DNA of 64,000 bases, taken from an uncultured Litoreibacter sp. Lineage in GTDB: Bacteria > Pseudomonadota > Alphaproteobacteria > Rhodobacterales > Rhodobacteraceae. The translations under genes and the position numbers were made by a program. Below, in pieces: positions 26,735 through 38,410 of the stretch (positions are counted from its first letter, which is position 1; each line of letters starts with the position of its first letter). The notes below the pieces were generated by a model, which did not search any database, was not told the origin of the DNA, and saw only the letters and a program-made list of their open reading frames with translations. The stretch is from positions 744,001 to 808,000 of the forward strand of contig CANLQL010000001.1 in assembly GCA_947493265.1 (NCBI GenBank). Reading direction: 5' to 3'.

Positions 26735-27625
26735 CTATACCGCTGTGGTGGTCCGAAAAAGCTCTGCTATCTGTTGGAACTGTGCGGCCATCGGTGTCGT
26801 CTTTCGCCAGATCAGACCGATTTGGCGGGTCGGTTCTGGTGTCGGAAAACGCGCAACGGACACATCTGCAGACCTTGTTTCCAACCTGACAGCCATTTCT
26901 GGCAAAAGGGTCACTCCCAGACCACTGGCGACCATCTGTACCAGTGTCGACAGGGAACTGCCTTCCATACTTTCATGCGGGGCGTTGGGCGAGGGGCCGC
27001 AGAACGACAGCGCTTGATCGCGGAAGCAATGCCCTTCCTCCAGCAACAAAAGCCGCATCTTGCGTAAGGTTTCGCCGTTGGGCACTGGCTTATGCGCATC
27101 GCCCACGGCCCGCAGCAAAACAAACGGTTCTTCAAACAGCGGCACTTCGGCCAGCGCAGGTTCGGATATCGGCAATGCCACCAACGCGATGTCCAATTCA
27201 CCAGCCAAAAGGTCCGCGATCAGCTTTTCGGTCTGGGTTTCGCGCATCCGTACATCCAACCCCGGAAACGCCGCCGTCAGGTCCGTGACGAATTTTGGTA
27301 GCAAATAGGGACCAACGGTCGGGATCACCCCAAGGCGGAGTTTGCCGACCAAGCCAGGATTGGCCGCGCGGGCGAGGTCTGACAGATCATCTATGGCCCG
27401 CAAAATAGGTTGCACACGTTCTGAAAATACGCTTCCGAAGGCGGTTAGCCTGATGTGGCGGGCATGGCGTTCAAAAAGCTTCTGGCCCAGCGTTTGTTCA
27501 AGCTCTTTGATCTGAACCGAGATCGCGGGTTGCGAGATTGAACAGATCTCAGCCGCCCGTCCAAAATGCCCCTGCGCGGAGACGGCTTCGAAGTAGCGCA
27601 GCTGTTTTATGGTGATATTTTCCAT
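26735..27625 (-). CDS. oxyR: Hydrogen-peroxide sensing LysR regulator OxyR
   Basis: This 296-residue LysR-type regulator has an N-terminal helix-turn-helix (GHFGRAAEICSISQPAISVQIKELE, about 19-43) and a regulatory domain with the OxyR redox pair Cys200 and Cys209 in EEGHCFRDQALSFC, matching Cys199/Cys208 of E. coli. Peroxide converts them to a disulfide and activates transcription. The gene is divergent from katG, the classic target. A palindrome, TTATC-N5-GATAA, lies 10 bases upstream of its start codon and may be its own binding site. Confidence 0.95.
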   Translation of the reverse strand: MENITIKQLRYFEAVSAQGHFGRAAEICSISQPAISVQIKELEQTLGQKLFERHARHIRLTAFGSVFSERVQPILRAIDDLSDLARAANPGLVGKLRLGVIPTVGPYLLPKFVTDLTAAFPGLDVRMRETQTEKLIADLLAGELDIALVALPISEPALAEVPLFEEPFVLLRAVGDAHKPVPNGETLRKMRLLLLEEGHCFRDQALSFCGPSPNAPHESMEGSSLSTLVQMVASGLGVTLLPEMAVRLETRSADVSVARFPTPEPTRQIGLIWRKTTPMAAQFQQIAELFRTTTAV

Positions 27626-27634
27626 AACCCAAGA

Positions 27635-27649
27635 TTATCGCTATGATAA
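27635..27649. promoter_or_regulatory. Candidate OxyR binding site
   Basis: TTATC-GCTAT-GATAA is a dyad with the T-N11-A layout of LysR-type sites. It sits in the 127-base divergent region between oxyR and katG. Confidence 0.5.
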
Positions 27650-27679
27650 AAAAATGCAAATTCCATATATGGCTCGACT

Positions 27680-29924
<2,245 letters not shown>

Positions 29925-29951
29925 GGCTGGCTCAAACGAAAATACCAAATG

Positions 29952-29983
29952 CGCGCGCAAGTTTTTGTGCGCGCGTTTTTTTT
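29952..29983 (+). terminator. Strong intrinsic terminator after katG
   Basis: CGCGCGCA (29952-29959) pairs with TGCGCGCG (29968-29975) over an 8-base loop and is followed by eight T's (29976-29983). It is 27 bases past the katG stop. Confidence 0.92.
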
Positions 29984-30066
29984 GCCGCGGTCAGCCTTGC
30001 CAAAGTGCAAAAAGAAGCGCGGAATAAACCAAGGCCGCGTGCTAGCCACCAAAAGGAGTATGACCC

Positions 30067-31077
30067 ATGAAAGCTGTCGGATTGACGCATTACCTGCCGA
30101 TCACGGATCCCAATTCTTTTCTGGATGTGGAGCTTCCGACGCCGCAAGCAACAGGGCGGGATCTGCTGGTTCGGGTCAAAGCGGTGTCGGTCAATCCGGT
30201 CGACACAAAAGTGCGGGTTTCAAAAGACACCGTAGAAGACGTGCCACGCGTCTTGGGCTGGGATGCCAGCGGGATCGTAGAGGCGGTCGGCCCCGATGTG
30301 ACATTATTTGCCCCAGGCGACGAGGTTTACTACGCCGGTGACATCACCCGCCCGGGCTCCAATTCTGAATTCCAACTCGTCGATGAGCGGATCACAGGCA
30401 AAAAGCCCGAAACTCTTAGTTTTGCGGAAGCAGCGGCGCTGCCTTTGACGACATTGACGGCATATGAAAGCTTTTTTGACCGTCTTGGCATCGACCGCAA
30501 TGGGACCAATGCGGGCGAAACGATCCTGATTGTCGGGGCAGGAGGTGGCGTTGGCTCCATCGGGATACAGTTGGCGAAGGCCGCAGGATTGGTGGTGATC
30601 GCCACTGCGTCGCGGTCCGAAACCTCCGACTGGGTCCGAGATCTTGGGGCAGACCATGTGGTTAACCACCGTGAAGATATGGTCGCCCAAGTGCGTGCGC
30701 TTGGGATACATCATGTGGATCACATCGCGATTTTCAACGACATGCGCCATTGGGACACCGCCGTGGAGTTGATCCGCCCGCAAGGGGGTATCGTGTCCAT
30801 TGATGCAACGGATTTGCCGATGCCCATGGCTGGGATGAAGATGAAAGCGGCCTCCCTGCATTGGGAGTTCATGTTTGCCCGTGCGATGCATGAAACACCA
30901 GACATGATCGAACAGCACAAGCTTTTGAACCATGTCAGCGCGGAGATAGATGCGGGCCGCATCAGGACCACGCTTGAAACAGTGCTCAGCCCGATCAATG
31001 CCGAAAACCTGCGCAAAGCCCATGCTTTGATTGAAACGAAGACCGCCAAGGGTAAAGTGGTGATCAAAGGCTTTTAA
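30067..31077 (+). CDS. Zinc-type/quinone-oxidoreductase-like MDR alcohol dehydrogenase
   Basis: This 336-residue protein is a medium-chain dehydrogenase/reductase. It has an N-terminal GroES-like domain (RVKAVSVNPVDTKVR, GWDASGIVEAVG) and a Rossmann fold with GAGGGVGSIGIQLAK around 159-173. There are no zinc-ligand cysteines, which places it in the quinone reductase/zinc-independent branch using NADPH. It may reduce enones or quinones. An AAGGAG lies before the ATG. It opens a plus-strand run of mainly oxidoreductase genes. Confidence 0.87.
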   Translation: MKAVGLTHYLPITDPNSFLDVELPTPQATGRDLLVRVKAVSVNPVDTKVRVSKDTVEDVPRVLGWDASGIVEAVGPDVTLFAPGDEVYYAGDITRPGSNSEFQLVDERITGKKPETLSFAEAAALPLTTLTAYESFFDRLGIDRNGTNAGETILIVGAGGGVGSIGIQLAKAAGLVVIATASRSETSDWVRDLGADHVVNHREDMVAQVRALGIHHVDHIAIFNDMRHWDTAVELIRPQGGIVSIDATDLPMPMAGMKMKAASLHWEFMFARAMHETPDMIEQHKLLNHVSAEIDAGRIRTTLETVLSPINAENLRKAHALIETKTAKGKVVIKGF

Positions 31078-31116
31078 CCCGCAAATTACCGGGGATACCT
31101 AGAAGGAATTGAGCTG

Positions 31117-31497
31117 ATGCAGATTGCAAAGCTGGATCATGTAAATCTTCGCACGACACAGCTTGAAACGCTGATTGCGTGGTATTGTGACGTGCTTGGA
31201 TTGCGCCACGGCGAGCGGCCTGATTTTCCTTTTCCCGGTGCCTGGCTTTATGCGGGCGACACAGCCGTCGTTCATTTGAACGGGATCGATGGCCCGGAAG
31301 GTGTGGGCTCCGATCAGGATTTGAAACTGGAGCATTTTGCGCTGACCGCGACCGGTGCCGCCGCGTTTGAAGAAAACCTGCGTGCGAAGGATGAGATCTA
31401 TCGCCGGGTCGAAATAGCCCAGACCGGAACCATCGCTTTCAATGTCTGGGACCCTGATGGCAACCATATTCATGTCGACTTTCCCAGCGGGGAATAG
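31117..31497 (+). CDS. VOC superfamily (glyoxalase/dioxygenase-like) protein
   Basis: This 126-residue single-domain protein has paired beta-alpha-beta-beta-beta units. LDHVNLRTT opens with a metal-ligand His, HFAL and a DPDGNHIHVDF ending supply further His and Glu ligand candidates. VOC members include glyoxalases, extradiol dioxygenases and resistance proteins, so the reaction is open. The GGAATTGAGCTG sequence before the ATG provides a usable ribosome-binding site. It lies between the MDR and aldehyde dehydrogenase genes on the same strand, which hints at a shared pathway. Confidence 0.82.
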   Translation: MQIAKLDHVNLRTTQLETLIAWYCDVLGLRHGERPDFPFPGAWLYAGDTAVVHLNGIDGPEGVGSDQDLKLEHFALTATGAAAFEENLRAKDEIYRRVEIAQTGTIAFNVWDPDGNHIHVDFPSGE

Positions 31498-31539
31498 CGC
31501 CATCGTACCCAACTCATCAAAACAAGCGGAGTGTTTGCA

Positions 31540-32988
31540 TTGAAACCACTTGGGATCTCATCTGATCGTTGCTTGATCGGCGGGTCATGGGTTGCACCGC
31601 AGTCGGGCAAAGTGCTTGACCTGATCAATCCGTCGGACGGGACGGTGCTTTGTGAAATCGCACGTGGGGCAGAGGCTGACATAGACGCCGCTGTTGCCGC
31701 GGCTGAAGACGCCCTGCAAGGGTCTTGGGGCAAAGCCACCGCAGCGGAACGTGGTCGGGTTTTGGCCCATATCGGTGCGCTGGTTCTTGAGAACAAGGAC
31801 ACGCTGGCAGAGCTGGAAGCCCAGGATGTCGGGAAGCCGTTGAAGCAAGCCTCTGCAGATGTCTTGGCTCTCGCCCGGTATATGGAGTTCTACGCTGGTG
31901 CTGCGGATAAGCTGCATGGGCAAACGATCCCCTATCTGGACGGCTACACGGTCTACACCCTGCGCGAGCCGCATGGCGTGACAGGTCATATCATTCCGTG
32001 GAATTATCCGATGCAGATTATCGGCCGCTCTGTCGGAGCGGCTTTGGCCACCGGAAATGCCTGTGTCCTGAAACCCGCTGAGGAGGCATGCCTGACCGCG
32101 CTGGCCTTTGCAGAACTGGCGAACCGCGCGGGGCTTCCGCCGGGGGCCATGAATGTTGTGCCGGGCCTGGGGGCAGAGGCTGGGGCCGCGCTAACGGCGC
32201 ATCCCGGCGTACACCATGTCTCGTTCACTGGGTCGGTGGGCGTTGGGAAGCTGATCCAACGGGCGGCCGCAGACAATATCGTTCCGGTCACGCTGGAATT
32301 GGGCGGCAAGTCGCCCCAGGTTGTGTTCGAGGATGCCGATCTTGAGGCAGCATTGCCGTTTCTTGTGAACGCAGGGATCCAAAACGCCGGTCAGACCTGT
32401 TCGGCGTCATCGCGTATTTTGGTGCAGCAAAACCGGTACGCTGAGGTCGTTGAGGCGATGGCCAATCGCTACGCTAAGTTGCGCGCGGGCCCGGCATTGG
32501 CAGACCTGGATGTGGGGCCGCTGGTGTCGAATCGGCAGAAAGACATCGTTGAGGGCTTCCTTCAAAAAGGTGCCGATCTGGAAATTGCCGCACAAGGGCA
32601 AGTCATTGGGGATGCGCCAACGGGCGGGGCATACGTCGCCCCAACACTGTTTGCGGGCGTCACACCGGATCATGTACTGGCGCAGGATGAAATTTTTGGA
32701 CCGGTGCAGGTCGTCATTCCTTTCGCGGACGAAGACGACGCTGTAGCGATCGCCAATGGAACCGATTTCGGTCTGGTGGCAAGTTGCTGGACACAAGACG
32801 GGGCGCGGCAATTGCGAATGGCGAAGCGGTTGCGTGCGGGACAGGTTTTCCTCAACAATTATGGCGCTGGCGGCGGTGTTGAACTGCCATTCGGCGGCAC
32901 CGGCCTGTCAGGGCATGGGCGGGAAAAAGGGTTCGAGGCTCTTTACGGATTTACGACGCTCAAGACCGTTGCGGCGTTTCATGGATAA
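31540..32988 (+). CDS. NAD(P)-dependent aldehyde dehydrogenase
   Basis: This 482-residue protein of the ALDH superfamily has the catalytic Cys in NAGQTCSASSR (about 284-294), the general-base Glu in LELGGKSPQ (about 250-258) and the cofactor motif FTGSVGVGK (about 227). Members oxidise an aldehyde to an acid. The start is taken as the TTG at 31540, nine bases after GCGGAG. The GTG at 31531 directly abuts that motif and is less likely. The gene is followed 12 bases later by an SDR gene, so the two are co-transcribed. Confidence 0.9.
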   Translation: MKPLGISSDRCLIGGSWVAPQSGKVLDLINPSDGTVLCEIARGAEADIDAAVAAAEDALQGSWGKATAAERGRVLAHIGALVLENKDTLAELEAQDVGKPLKQASADVLALARYMEFYAGAADKLHGQTIPYLDGYTVYTLREPHGVTGHIIPWNYPMQIIGRSVGAALATGNACVLKPAEEACLTALAFAELANRAGLPPGAMNVVPGLGAEAGAALTAHPGVHHVSFTGSVGVGKLIQRAAADNIVPVTLELGGKSPQVVFEDADLEAALPFLVNAGIQNAGQTCSASSRILVQQNRYAEVVEAMANRYAKLRAGPALADLDVGPLVSNRQKDIVEGFLQKGADLEIAAQGQVIGDAPTGGAYVAPTLFAGVTPDHVLAQDEIFGPVQVVIPFADEDDAVAIANGTDFGLVASCWTQDGARQLRMAKRLRAGQVFLNNYGAGGGVELPFGGTGLSGHGREKGFEALYGFTTLKTVAAFHG

Positions 32989-33000
32989 GAGGATGCGAAA

Positions 33001-33747
33001 ATGCGTTTGAAAGACAAAACGGCCCTTGTGACAGGGGGAGCATCTGGTTTTGGTGCTGGAATAGCCCGCAAATTTGTTGCTGAAGGCGCGCGGGTGATGA
33101 TCGCAGACCTCAACATCGCAGCCGCTGAAGACTTTGCGCGTGAACTCGGGTCTGCGGCACAGGCAATTGAGGCAAATGTCGCCGATGATGCCAGCGTTCA
33201 AAATATGGTTAACACCATGCAGGAAAGCGTTGGATCAATTGATATCTTGATCAACAATGCAGGGACGACGCATCTGCCTGCGCCGATGGAAGACGTCACT
33301 GAGGCTGATTTCGACAAAGTGTTCATGGTGAACTGCAAATCGGTTTATCTGACCGCGAAATACGTCGTGCCTTTGATGAAAGCGCGCAAGAAAGGGGCAA
33401 TATTGAATGTCGCGTCTACGGCGGGGGTCAGCCCGCGTCCCCGGTTGAACTGGTACAACGCGTCAAAAGGTTGGATGAACAACGCCACAAAGGGCATGGC
33501 GGTGGAACTTGCGCCAGATAGTATTCGCGTCAATGCCATTAACCCGGTCGCCGGGGAAACGCCGTTGCTGAAAAGCTTTATGGGGGAAGATACACCAGAA
33601 ATTCGGGCCAAGTTTCTTTCCACGATCCCATTGGGACGGTTCTCCACGCCAGAGGATATGGGCAATGCGGCGTGCTACCTGTGTTCGGATGAGGCCAGCA
33701 TGCTGACAGGTGTGTGCATGGAGGTTGATGGCGGACGGTGCATCTGA
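33001..33747 (+). CDS. Short-chain dehydrogenase/reductase (SDR)
   Basis: This 248-residue SDR has the NAD-binding TGGASGFGAGIA motif (about 12-23), the NNAG motif (about 86-89), the catalytic Ser in NVASTAG (about 139) and the YNASK active site (about 155-159). C-terminal CMEVDGGRCI closes the fold in the usual way. It would oxidise an alcohol or reduce a ketone with NAD(P). AGAGGA precedes the start. The next gene, an M20 deacylase, starts just downstream or overlapping, depending on which start is used. Confidence 0.92.
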   Translation: MRLKDKTALVTGGASGFGAGIARKFVAEGARVMIADLNIAAAEDFARELGSAAQAIEANVADDASVQNMVNTMQESVGSIDILINNAGTTHLPAPMEDVTEADFDKVFMVNCKSVYLTAKYVVPLMKARKKGAILNVASTAGVSPRPRLNWYNASKGWMNNATKGMAVELAPDSIRVNAINPVAGETPLLKSFMGEDTPEIRAKFLSTIPLGRFSTPEDMGNAACYLCSDEASMLTGVCMEVDGGRCI

Positions 33748-33799
33748 CCCTGCGACACCCCTATTGCCACGCTCTGCGTCAGAGCGGATACTGACCCGC

Positions 33800-35107
33800 A
33801 TGGATGACCTGAGACAGGCAGAACCGCGCCACATATTGCTGCGCGAAACAATCGAAAGTCGGCGTGATGATCTGATCGCGCTGACGCAAGACCTGATCCG
33901 GATTCCGACGCTGAACCCACCGGGTGAGAATTACCGCCTGATCTGCGAATTTCTGGAAGACCGTTTGGCCCCGCGCGGATTCGAATGCCAGCTTGTGCGG
34001 GCCACTGGTGCCCCCGGCGACTGCGAAAAATACCCGCGTTGGAATATCGTGGCCCGAAAGGATGGGACAACACCGGGGGAATGCGTGCATTTCAACAGCC
34101 ACACGGATGTCGTTGACGTTGGGCTTGGCTGGACCAAAGATCCCTTCGGGGCAGAGCTTTCGGATGGCAAGATCTACGGGCGCGGGGCGTGCGATATGAA
34201 AGGTGGCCTTGCGGCGTCTATAATTGCCGTTGAGGCTTTTATTGATACTTTCCCCGACTACGCCGGTGCGATTGAAATATCCGGGACGGCGGATGAGGAA
34301 TCCGGTGGATATGGCGGCGTGGCCTATCTGGCAGAGCAAGGCTTCTTTTCGCCCCAGCGCGTACAGCATGTCATCATTCCGGAGCCGCTTCACAAAGATC
34401 GTGTGTGCCTTGGCCATCGCGGTGGATGGTGGGCCGAGATCGAAACCTTTGGCGAAATCGCCCATGGCTCAATGCCTTTCCTGGGGGATTGTGCCGTGCG
34501 TCACATGGGGGCGGTGCTCGAAAAGTTTGAAGATGACCTTTATCCCGCAATGGCATCGCGCAAGACGGATATGCCGGTGATCCCCGAAGGCGCCCGGTCG
34601 TCGACGATGAACATCAATTCGATCCACGGTGGCCAGCAGGAGCGGGACGAAGAAAATTCAGCCCTGCCGTCTCATTGTGTGCCAGACAGCTGCCGGATCG
34701 TAATTGATCGCCGGTTTCTGGCCGAGGAAAATCTTGAAGATGTCCGCAGTGAGGTGCGCGATTTGCTGGATGATTTGAAGCGGGATCGCCCGAAATTTGA
34801 CTACGACCTTCGGGAATTGAACCACGTTTTGCCCTCCATGACAGACCGGGATGCGCCGGTTGCAAAAATCGTCGCCCAGGAGATCGAAAACGTTCTTGGA
34901 AAAGCGGCCGAGTTCGTTGCGTCGCCTGGAACTTACGACCAAAAACACATTGACCGCATCGGTCGGTTGAAAAACTGTGTGGCCTATGGTCCTGGAATTT
35001 TGGAGATGGCCCACAAACCTGATGAATATATCGGGGTGGATGATATGATCGACAGCGCACATGTGATGGCGCGAAGCCTGGCAGAATTGCTTTTGCCGAA
35101 AGACTGA
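33800..35107 (+). CDS. M20 family metallo-amidohydrolase (ArgE/DapE-like deacylase)
   Basis: The product is about 435 residues long. The di-zinc ligands of the M20 family can be followed: HTDVVD, GRGACDMKGG, TADEESGG (with the general-base Glu) and, later, TYDQKHID. AHGSMP lies in the dimerisation/lid region. Such enzymes deacylate N-acyl amino acids or hydrolyse amide bonds. The start is uncertain: an upstream ATG at 33710 or 33728 would overlap the SDR gene, and the start at 33800 was chosen because the family homology begins soon after it. An ABC importer for peptide-like compounds follows, so it may process an imported N-acylated substrate. Confidence 0.85.
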   Translation: MDDLRQAEPRHILLRETIESRRDDLIALTQDLIRIPTLNPPGENYRLICEFLEDRLAPRGFECQLVRATGAPGDCEKYPRWNIVARKDGTTPGECVHFNSHTDVVDVGLGWTKDPFGAELSDGKIYGRGACDMKGGLAASIIAVEAFIDTFPDYAGAIEISGTADEESGGYGGVAYLAEQGFFSPQRVQHVIIPEPLHKDRVCLGHRGGWWAEIETFGEIAHGSMPFLGDCAVRHMGAVLEKFEDDLYPAMASRKTDMPVIPEGARSSTMNINSIHGGQQERDEENSALPSHCVPDSCRIVIDRRFLAEENLEDVRSEVRDLLDDLKRDRPKFDYDLRELNHVLPSMTDRDAPVAKIVAQEIENVLGKAAEFVASPGTYDQKHIDRIGRLKNCVAYGPGILEMAHKPDEYIGVDDMIDSAHVMARSLAELLLPKD

Positions 35108-35124
35108 TAACAGGGAGACCCCGA

Positions 35125-36600
35125 ATGACTTTTCTCAAAACACTGACAGGCGCAAGTGCGCTGGCCCTGCTTGCAGGTATGGCTGCAGCACAAACCGATA
35201 TCACGGTTGCAATCCAGCTTGAGCCGCCAAATCTTGATCCAACCGGGGGCGCTGCTCAGGCTATCGACTCCGTGCTTTATTCCAATGTTTTTGAAGGGTT
35301 AACCCGATTTATGGCGGATGGCTCGGTTGTGCCTGGGCTGGCAGAAAGCTGGGAAATCTCAGATGACGGGCTGACCTATACCTTCACACTGCGCGACGGT
35401 GTGACCTTCCATGACGGCACCACTATGGACGCGGAGGATGTGAAATTCAGCCTCGACCGGATCAACGCCGAAGATAGCGCCAATGCGCAGAAAAAGCTTT
35501 TCGCGAATATCACGGATGTCAGTGTTGTGGATCCGCAGACGGTTGCCGTCACGCTGGATCAACCCAATGGGATGATGCTGTTCAACCTCGCATGGGGTGA
35601 TGCAGTGATCGTGGCCCCGGAATCGATTGAGAATATCGCAACAAACCCGGTGGGCACTGGCCCGTTCAAGTTTGATGATTGGGTTCAGGGCGACCGGATC
35701 GAAATGTCCGCCTATGACGGCTATTGGGGGGACAAACCGGCGCTGACAGAGGCGACGTTCCGGTTCATCAGTGATCCAACTGCTGCATTCGCTGCTGTGA
35801 TGGCGGAAGATGTTGACGCGTTTGTCGGCTTCCCGGCACCGGAAAACCTGCCGCAATTTGAGGCTGACCCAAGGTTCCAAGTGCTCAACGGGAACACCGA
35901 AGGCGAAACAATCCTGTCGACCAACAACAAGATGCCACCGTTTGACGATGTGCGGGTGCGTAAAGCTGTGGCACACGCCATCGACCGCCAGGCAATCATC
36001 GACGGTGCAATGTTTGGGCTGGGCACACCGATTGGCACGCATTTTGCACCGCACAACCCGGACTATGTCGATTTGATCGGCAATTCGCAGCATGATCCAG
36101 AACTGGCCAAGAAATTGTTGGCCGAGGCGGGTTATGCCGATGGGTTCACCACCACGCTGAAGCTTCCGCCGCCCTCCTATGCGCGACGCGGTGGCGAGAT
36201 CATTGCCGCTCAACTTCGCGAAGTTGGCATCACTGCGGAAATTTCCAATCTGGAGTGGGCGCAATGGCTGGAAGAGGTGTTCAAAGGCAAGGATTTCGGT
36301 CTGTCGATCGTCAGCCACACAGAACCAATGGACATCGCGATCTATGCCAATCCGGATTACTATTTCCAGTATGACAACGCCGAATTCCAAGCGTTGATGG
36401 ACGAGTTGAACGCCACAACCGATCCGGAAGGCCGCTCTGCCTTGTTGGCAAAGGCGCAAACGATCATTTCGGAAGACTACGTCAATGGCTACCTGTTTGA
36501 GCTGGCGGTGTCGACGGTTGCGAAAGCGGGTTTGCAAGGGCTTTGGCTGAACCAACCGACGGCGGCCGTAGACCTGACCGGGGTTAGCTGGGCAGAGTAA
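35125..36600 (+). CDS. ABC importer substrate-binding protein, family 5 (peptide/nickel type)
   Basis: This 491-residue protein has a signal peptide of 22 residues (ending AAAQ) and a classic SBP_bac_5 pattern (LEPPNLDPTGG, YSNVFEGLTRF, WEISDDGLTYTFTLRDGVTFHDG). It presents a peptide, glutathione or opine-like compound to the two permeases. AGGGAG precedes the start by 8 bases. It begins a four-gene importer unit. An imperfect hairpin follows its stop (36607-36634), probably setting the ratio to the permeases. Confidence 0.93.
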   Translation: MTFLKTLTGASALALLAGMAAAQTDITVAIQLEPPNLDPTGGAAQAIDSVLYSNVFEGLTRFMADGSVVPGLAESWEISDDGLTYTFTLRDGVTFHDGTTMDAEDVKFSLDRINAEDSANAQKKLFANITDVSVVDPQTVAVTLDQPNGMMLFNLAWGDAVIVAPESIENIATNPVGTGPFKFDDWVQGDRIEMSAYDGYWGDKPALTEATFRFISDPTAAFAAVMAEDVDAFVGFPAPENLPQFEADPRFQVLNGNTEGETILSTNNKMPPFDDVRVRKAVAHAIDRQAIIDGAMFGLGTPIGTHFAPHNPDYVDLIGNSQHDPELAKKLLAEAGYADGFTTTLKLPPPSYARRGGEIIAAQLREVGITAEISNLEWAQWLEEVFKGKDFGLSIVSHTEPMDIAIYANPDYYFQYDNAEFQALMDELNATTDPEGRSALLAKAQTIISEDYVNGYLFELAVSTVAKAGLQGLWLNQPTAAVDLTGVSWAE

Positions 36601-36606
36601 GGCAGA

Positions 36607-36634
36607 ACCTCGCTGCGGTGTGCCGCGGTGAGGT
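36607..36634 (+). terminator. Intercistronic hairpin after the binding-protein gene
   Basis: ACCTCGCTGCGG (36607-36618) can pair with CCGCGGTGAGGT (36623-36634), two pairs being G-U, around a 4-base loop. No T-run follows, so it probably stabilises or partly attenuates the mRNA. Confidence 0.6.
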
Positions 36635-36653
36635 CTGACATGCGGGCTTTCCC

Positions 36654-37598
36654 ATGATCCAATACGCCCTGCGCCGGTTTGTCTCGTTGGTGGTCTCGTT
36701 GATCGTGGCCTCCATCGTGATTTTCGCGGTGGTTGAGGTGATCCCGGGCGATCCGGCAGCCTTCATGCTTGGGGTCAATGCGCAGGAAGACACTCTGAAT
36801 GCGCTGCGCGAACAGATGGGTCTGAACGATCCGCTTCCGGTACGGTACTTCAATTGGGTCACAGGCATGCTGTCTGGCGATTTTGGCAATAGCTGGACCT
36901 ACAAGGCCCCCGTGGCCGAGATGATTGCAGACCGGATCTGGGTGTCCTTACCCTTGGCGATTTACGCACTGATCTTGTCGACCCTGATTGCGTTTCCGGC
37001 AGGGATTTACGCCGCCAGTCGGCGCGGCAAACCCGGTGATATTGCTGTCATGGGGGCCACGCAGCTTGGCGTCGCGATACCGAACTTCTGGTTCGCGATG
37101 ATCCTTGTGTTGATCTTTGCGATTAACCTGCGCTGGTTCAGTGCAGGTGGTTTCCCCGGCTGGGAGAACCCGTTTGACGCGCTGAAATCCCTGACTTTGC
37201 CTGCCATCGCTTTGGCCTTGCCGCAAGCGGCGATCCTGGCCCGTGTCATGCGGTCGTCCCTGTTGGACATGCTGGGGGAAGATTTTATCCGCACTGCGCG
37301 GGCCAAAGGTCTGACCCGCAGGCAAGCGCTTTGGCGGCATGCGGTGCGCAATGCGTTGATCCCTGTTTTGACGATCATTGGCCTGCAATTCAGCTTCTTG
37401 TTGGCGGGCGGTATCATCATAGAGCAGGTGTTTTTCCTGCCCGGCCTTGGCCGCTTGATTTTTCAGTCGATCAGCGCACGCGATCTGATTGTCGTCGAAA
37501 GCGTGGTCATGCTTCTGGTCTTCGTCGTGATCTTGGTCAATTTCGCAGTTGATTTGGCATATGCGGTTGTCGATCCGCGTCTCAGGTCGCGCGTATGA
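36654..37598 (+). CDS. ABC transporter permease (DppB-like)
   Basis: This 314-residue inner-membrane protein has six helices. The N-terminal signature is MIQYALRRFVSLVVSLIVASIVIF and EVIPGDPAAFMLG. The cytoplasmic EAA loop reads DFIRTARAKGLTRRQALWRHAVRNALIP (about 207-235). It pairs with the second permease, which starts inside this gene's last codons (ATGA overlap). Confidence 0.93.
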   Translation: MIQYALRRFVSLVVSLIVASIVIFAVVEVIPGDPAAFMLGVNAQEDTLNALREQMGLNDPLPVRYFNWVTGMLSGDFGNSWTYKAPVAEMIADRIWVSLPLAIYALILSTLIAFPAGIYAASRRGKPGDIAVMGATQLGVAIPNFWFAMILVLIFAINLRWFSAGGFPGWENPFDALKSLTLPAIALALPQAAILARVMRSSLLDMLGEDFIRTARAKGLTRRQALWRHAVRNALIPVLTIIGLQFSFLLAGGIIIEQVFFLPGLGRLIFQSISARDLIVVESVVMLLVFVVILVNFAVDLAYAVVDPRLRSRV

Positions 37599-38410
37599 GA
37601 CGAAACTTGATCTTTGGTGCGCTTCTAAGCGTGATCTTCCTATTGGCCGCGCTGCTGTCGTTTATCTGGACGCCCTTTGATATCGAAAGCCTCGATATTG
37701 CCAATAAACTGAAACCACCCAGCGGTGCGCATTGGCTTGGCACGGATCATTTCGGGCGGGACATCTTGTCGATGATCATGATGGGTGCGCGGACCTCCAT
37801 CGCTGTGGCGGTTGTTGCTGTGGGCATCGGGATCATCTTGGGTGTGCCGCTGGGATTATGGGCCGCCGCGGGTAAGGGAAGCTGGCTTGATGAGCTGATC
37901 ATGCGCGGCAATGATCTGATCTTCGCGTTTCCGTCGCTGGTCATTGCGATCTTGATCACGGCGGTGTTCGGGGCGTCGGCGGTGAACGCAATCATCGCCA
38001 TCGGGATTTTCAATATTCCGGTGTTTGCACGCTTGTCGCGCGGTGCTGCCCTGTCGCTTTGGGAGCGGGATTTCATCCTTGCTGCACGCGTTGCCGGGAA
38101 ATCTGCCTTCCGGATCAGTTGGGAACATATCCTGCCCAACATCACCAGCCTGATGATCGTGCAAGGCACCATTCAGTTCAGTCTTGGTATTCTTGCAGAA
38201 GCTGCTTTGTCCTATATCGGTCTCGGGGCGCAGCCACCGACGGCCAGTTGGGGACGGATGCTGGCGGATGCGCAAACACTTGTCTCCATCGCGCCGCACA
38301 CCGCTTTGGTCCCCGGATTTGCAATCGTGTTGATGGTTCTGGGCCTCAACCTGATGGGGGACGGGTTGCGCGACTGGCTTGATCCGCGGCTACGGGTGAC
38401 GCGGGTATGA
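37595..38410 (+). CDS. ABC transporter permease (DppC-like)
   Basis: This 271-residue protein has a short N-terminal helix, the conserved HWLGTDHFGRDILS block (about 46-60) and the EAA loop around RDFILAARVAGKSAFRISWEHILPN. It forms the transmembrane channel with the preceding permease. Starts and stops overlap by four bases on both sides, with the permease before and the ATPase after. Confidence 0.93.
   Translation: MRRNLIFGALLSVIFLLAALLSFIWTPFDIESLDIANKLKPPSGAHWLGTDHFGRDILSMIMMGARTSIAVAVVAVGIGIILGVPLGLWAAAGKGSWLDELIMRGNDLIFAFPSLVIAILITAVFGASAVNAIIAIGIFNIPVFARLSRGAALSLWERDFILAARVAGKSAFRISWEHILPNITSLMIVQGTIQFSLGILAEAALSYIGLGAQPPTASWGRMLADAQTLVSIAPHTALVPGFAIVLMVLGLNLMGDGLRDWLDPRLRVTRV

Noticed and set aside
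35359-36555. A 398-codon open frame antisense to the substrate-binding protein gene
   Set aside because: It is fully antisense to a clear family-5 binding protein and reads as His/Arg/Cys-rich nonsense.
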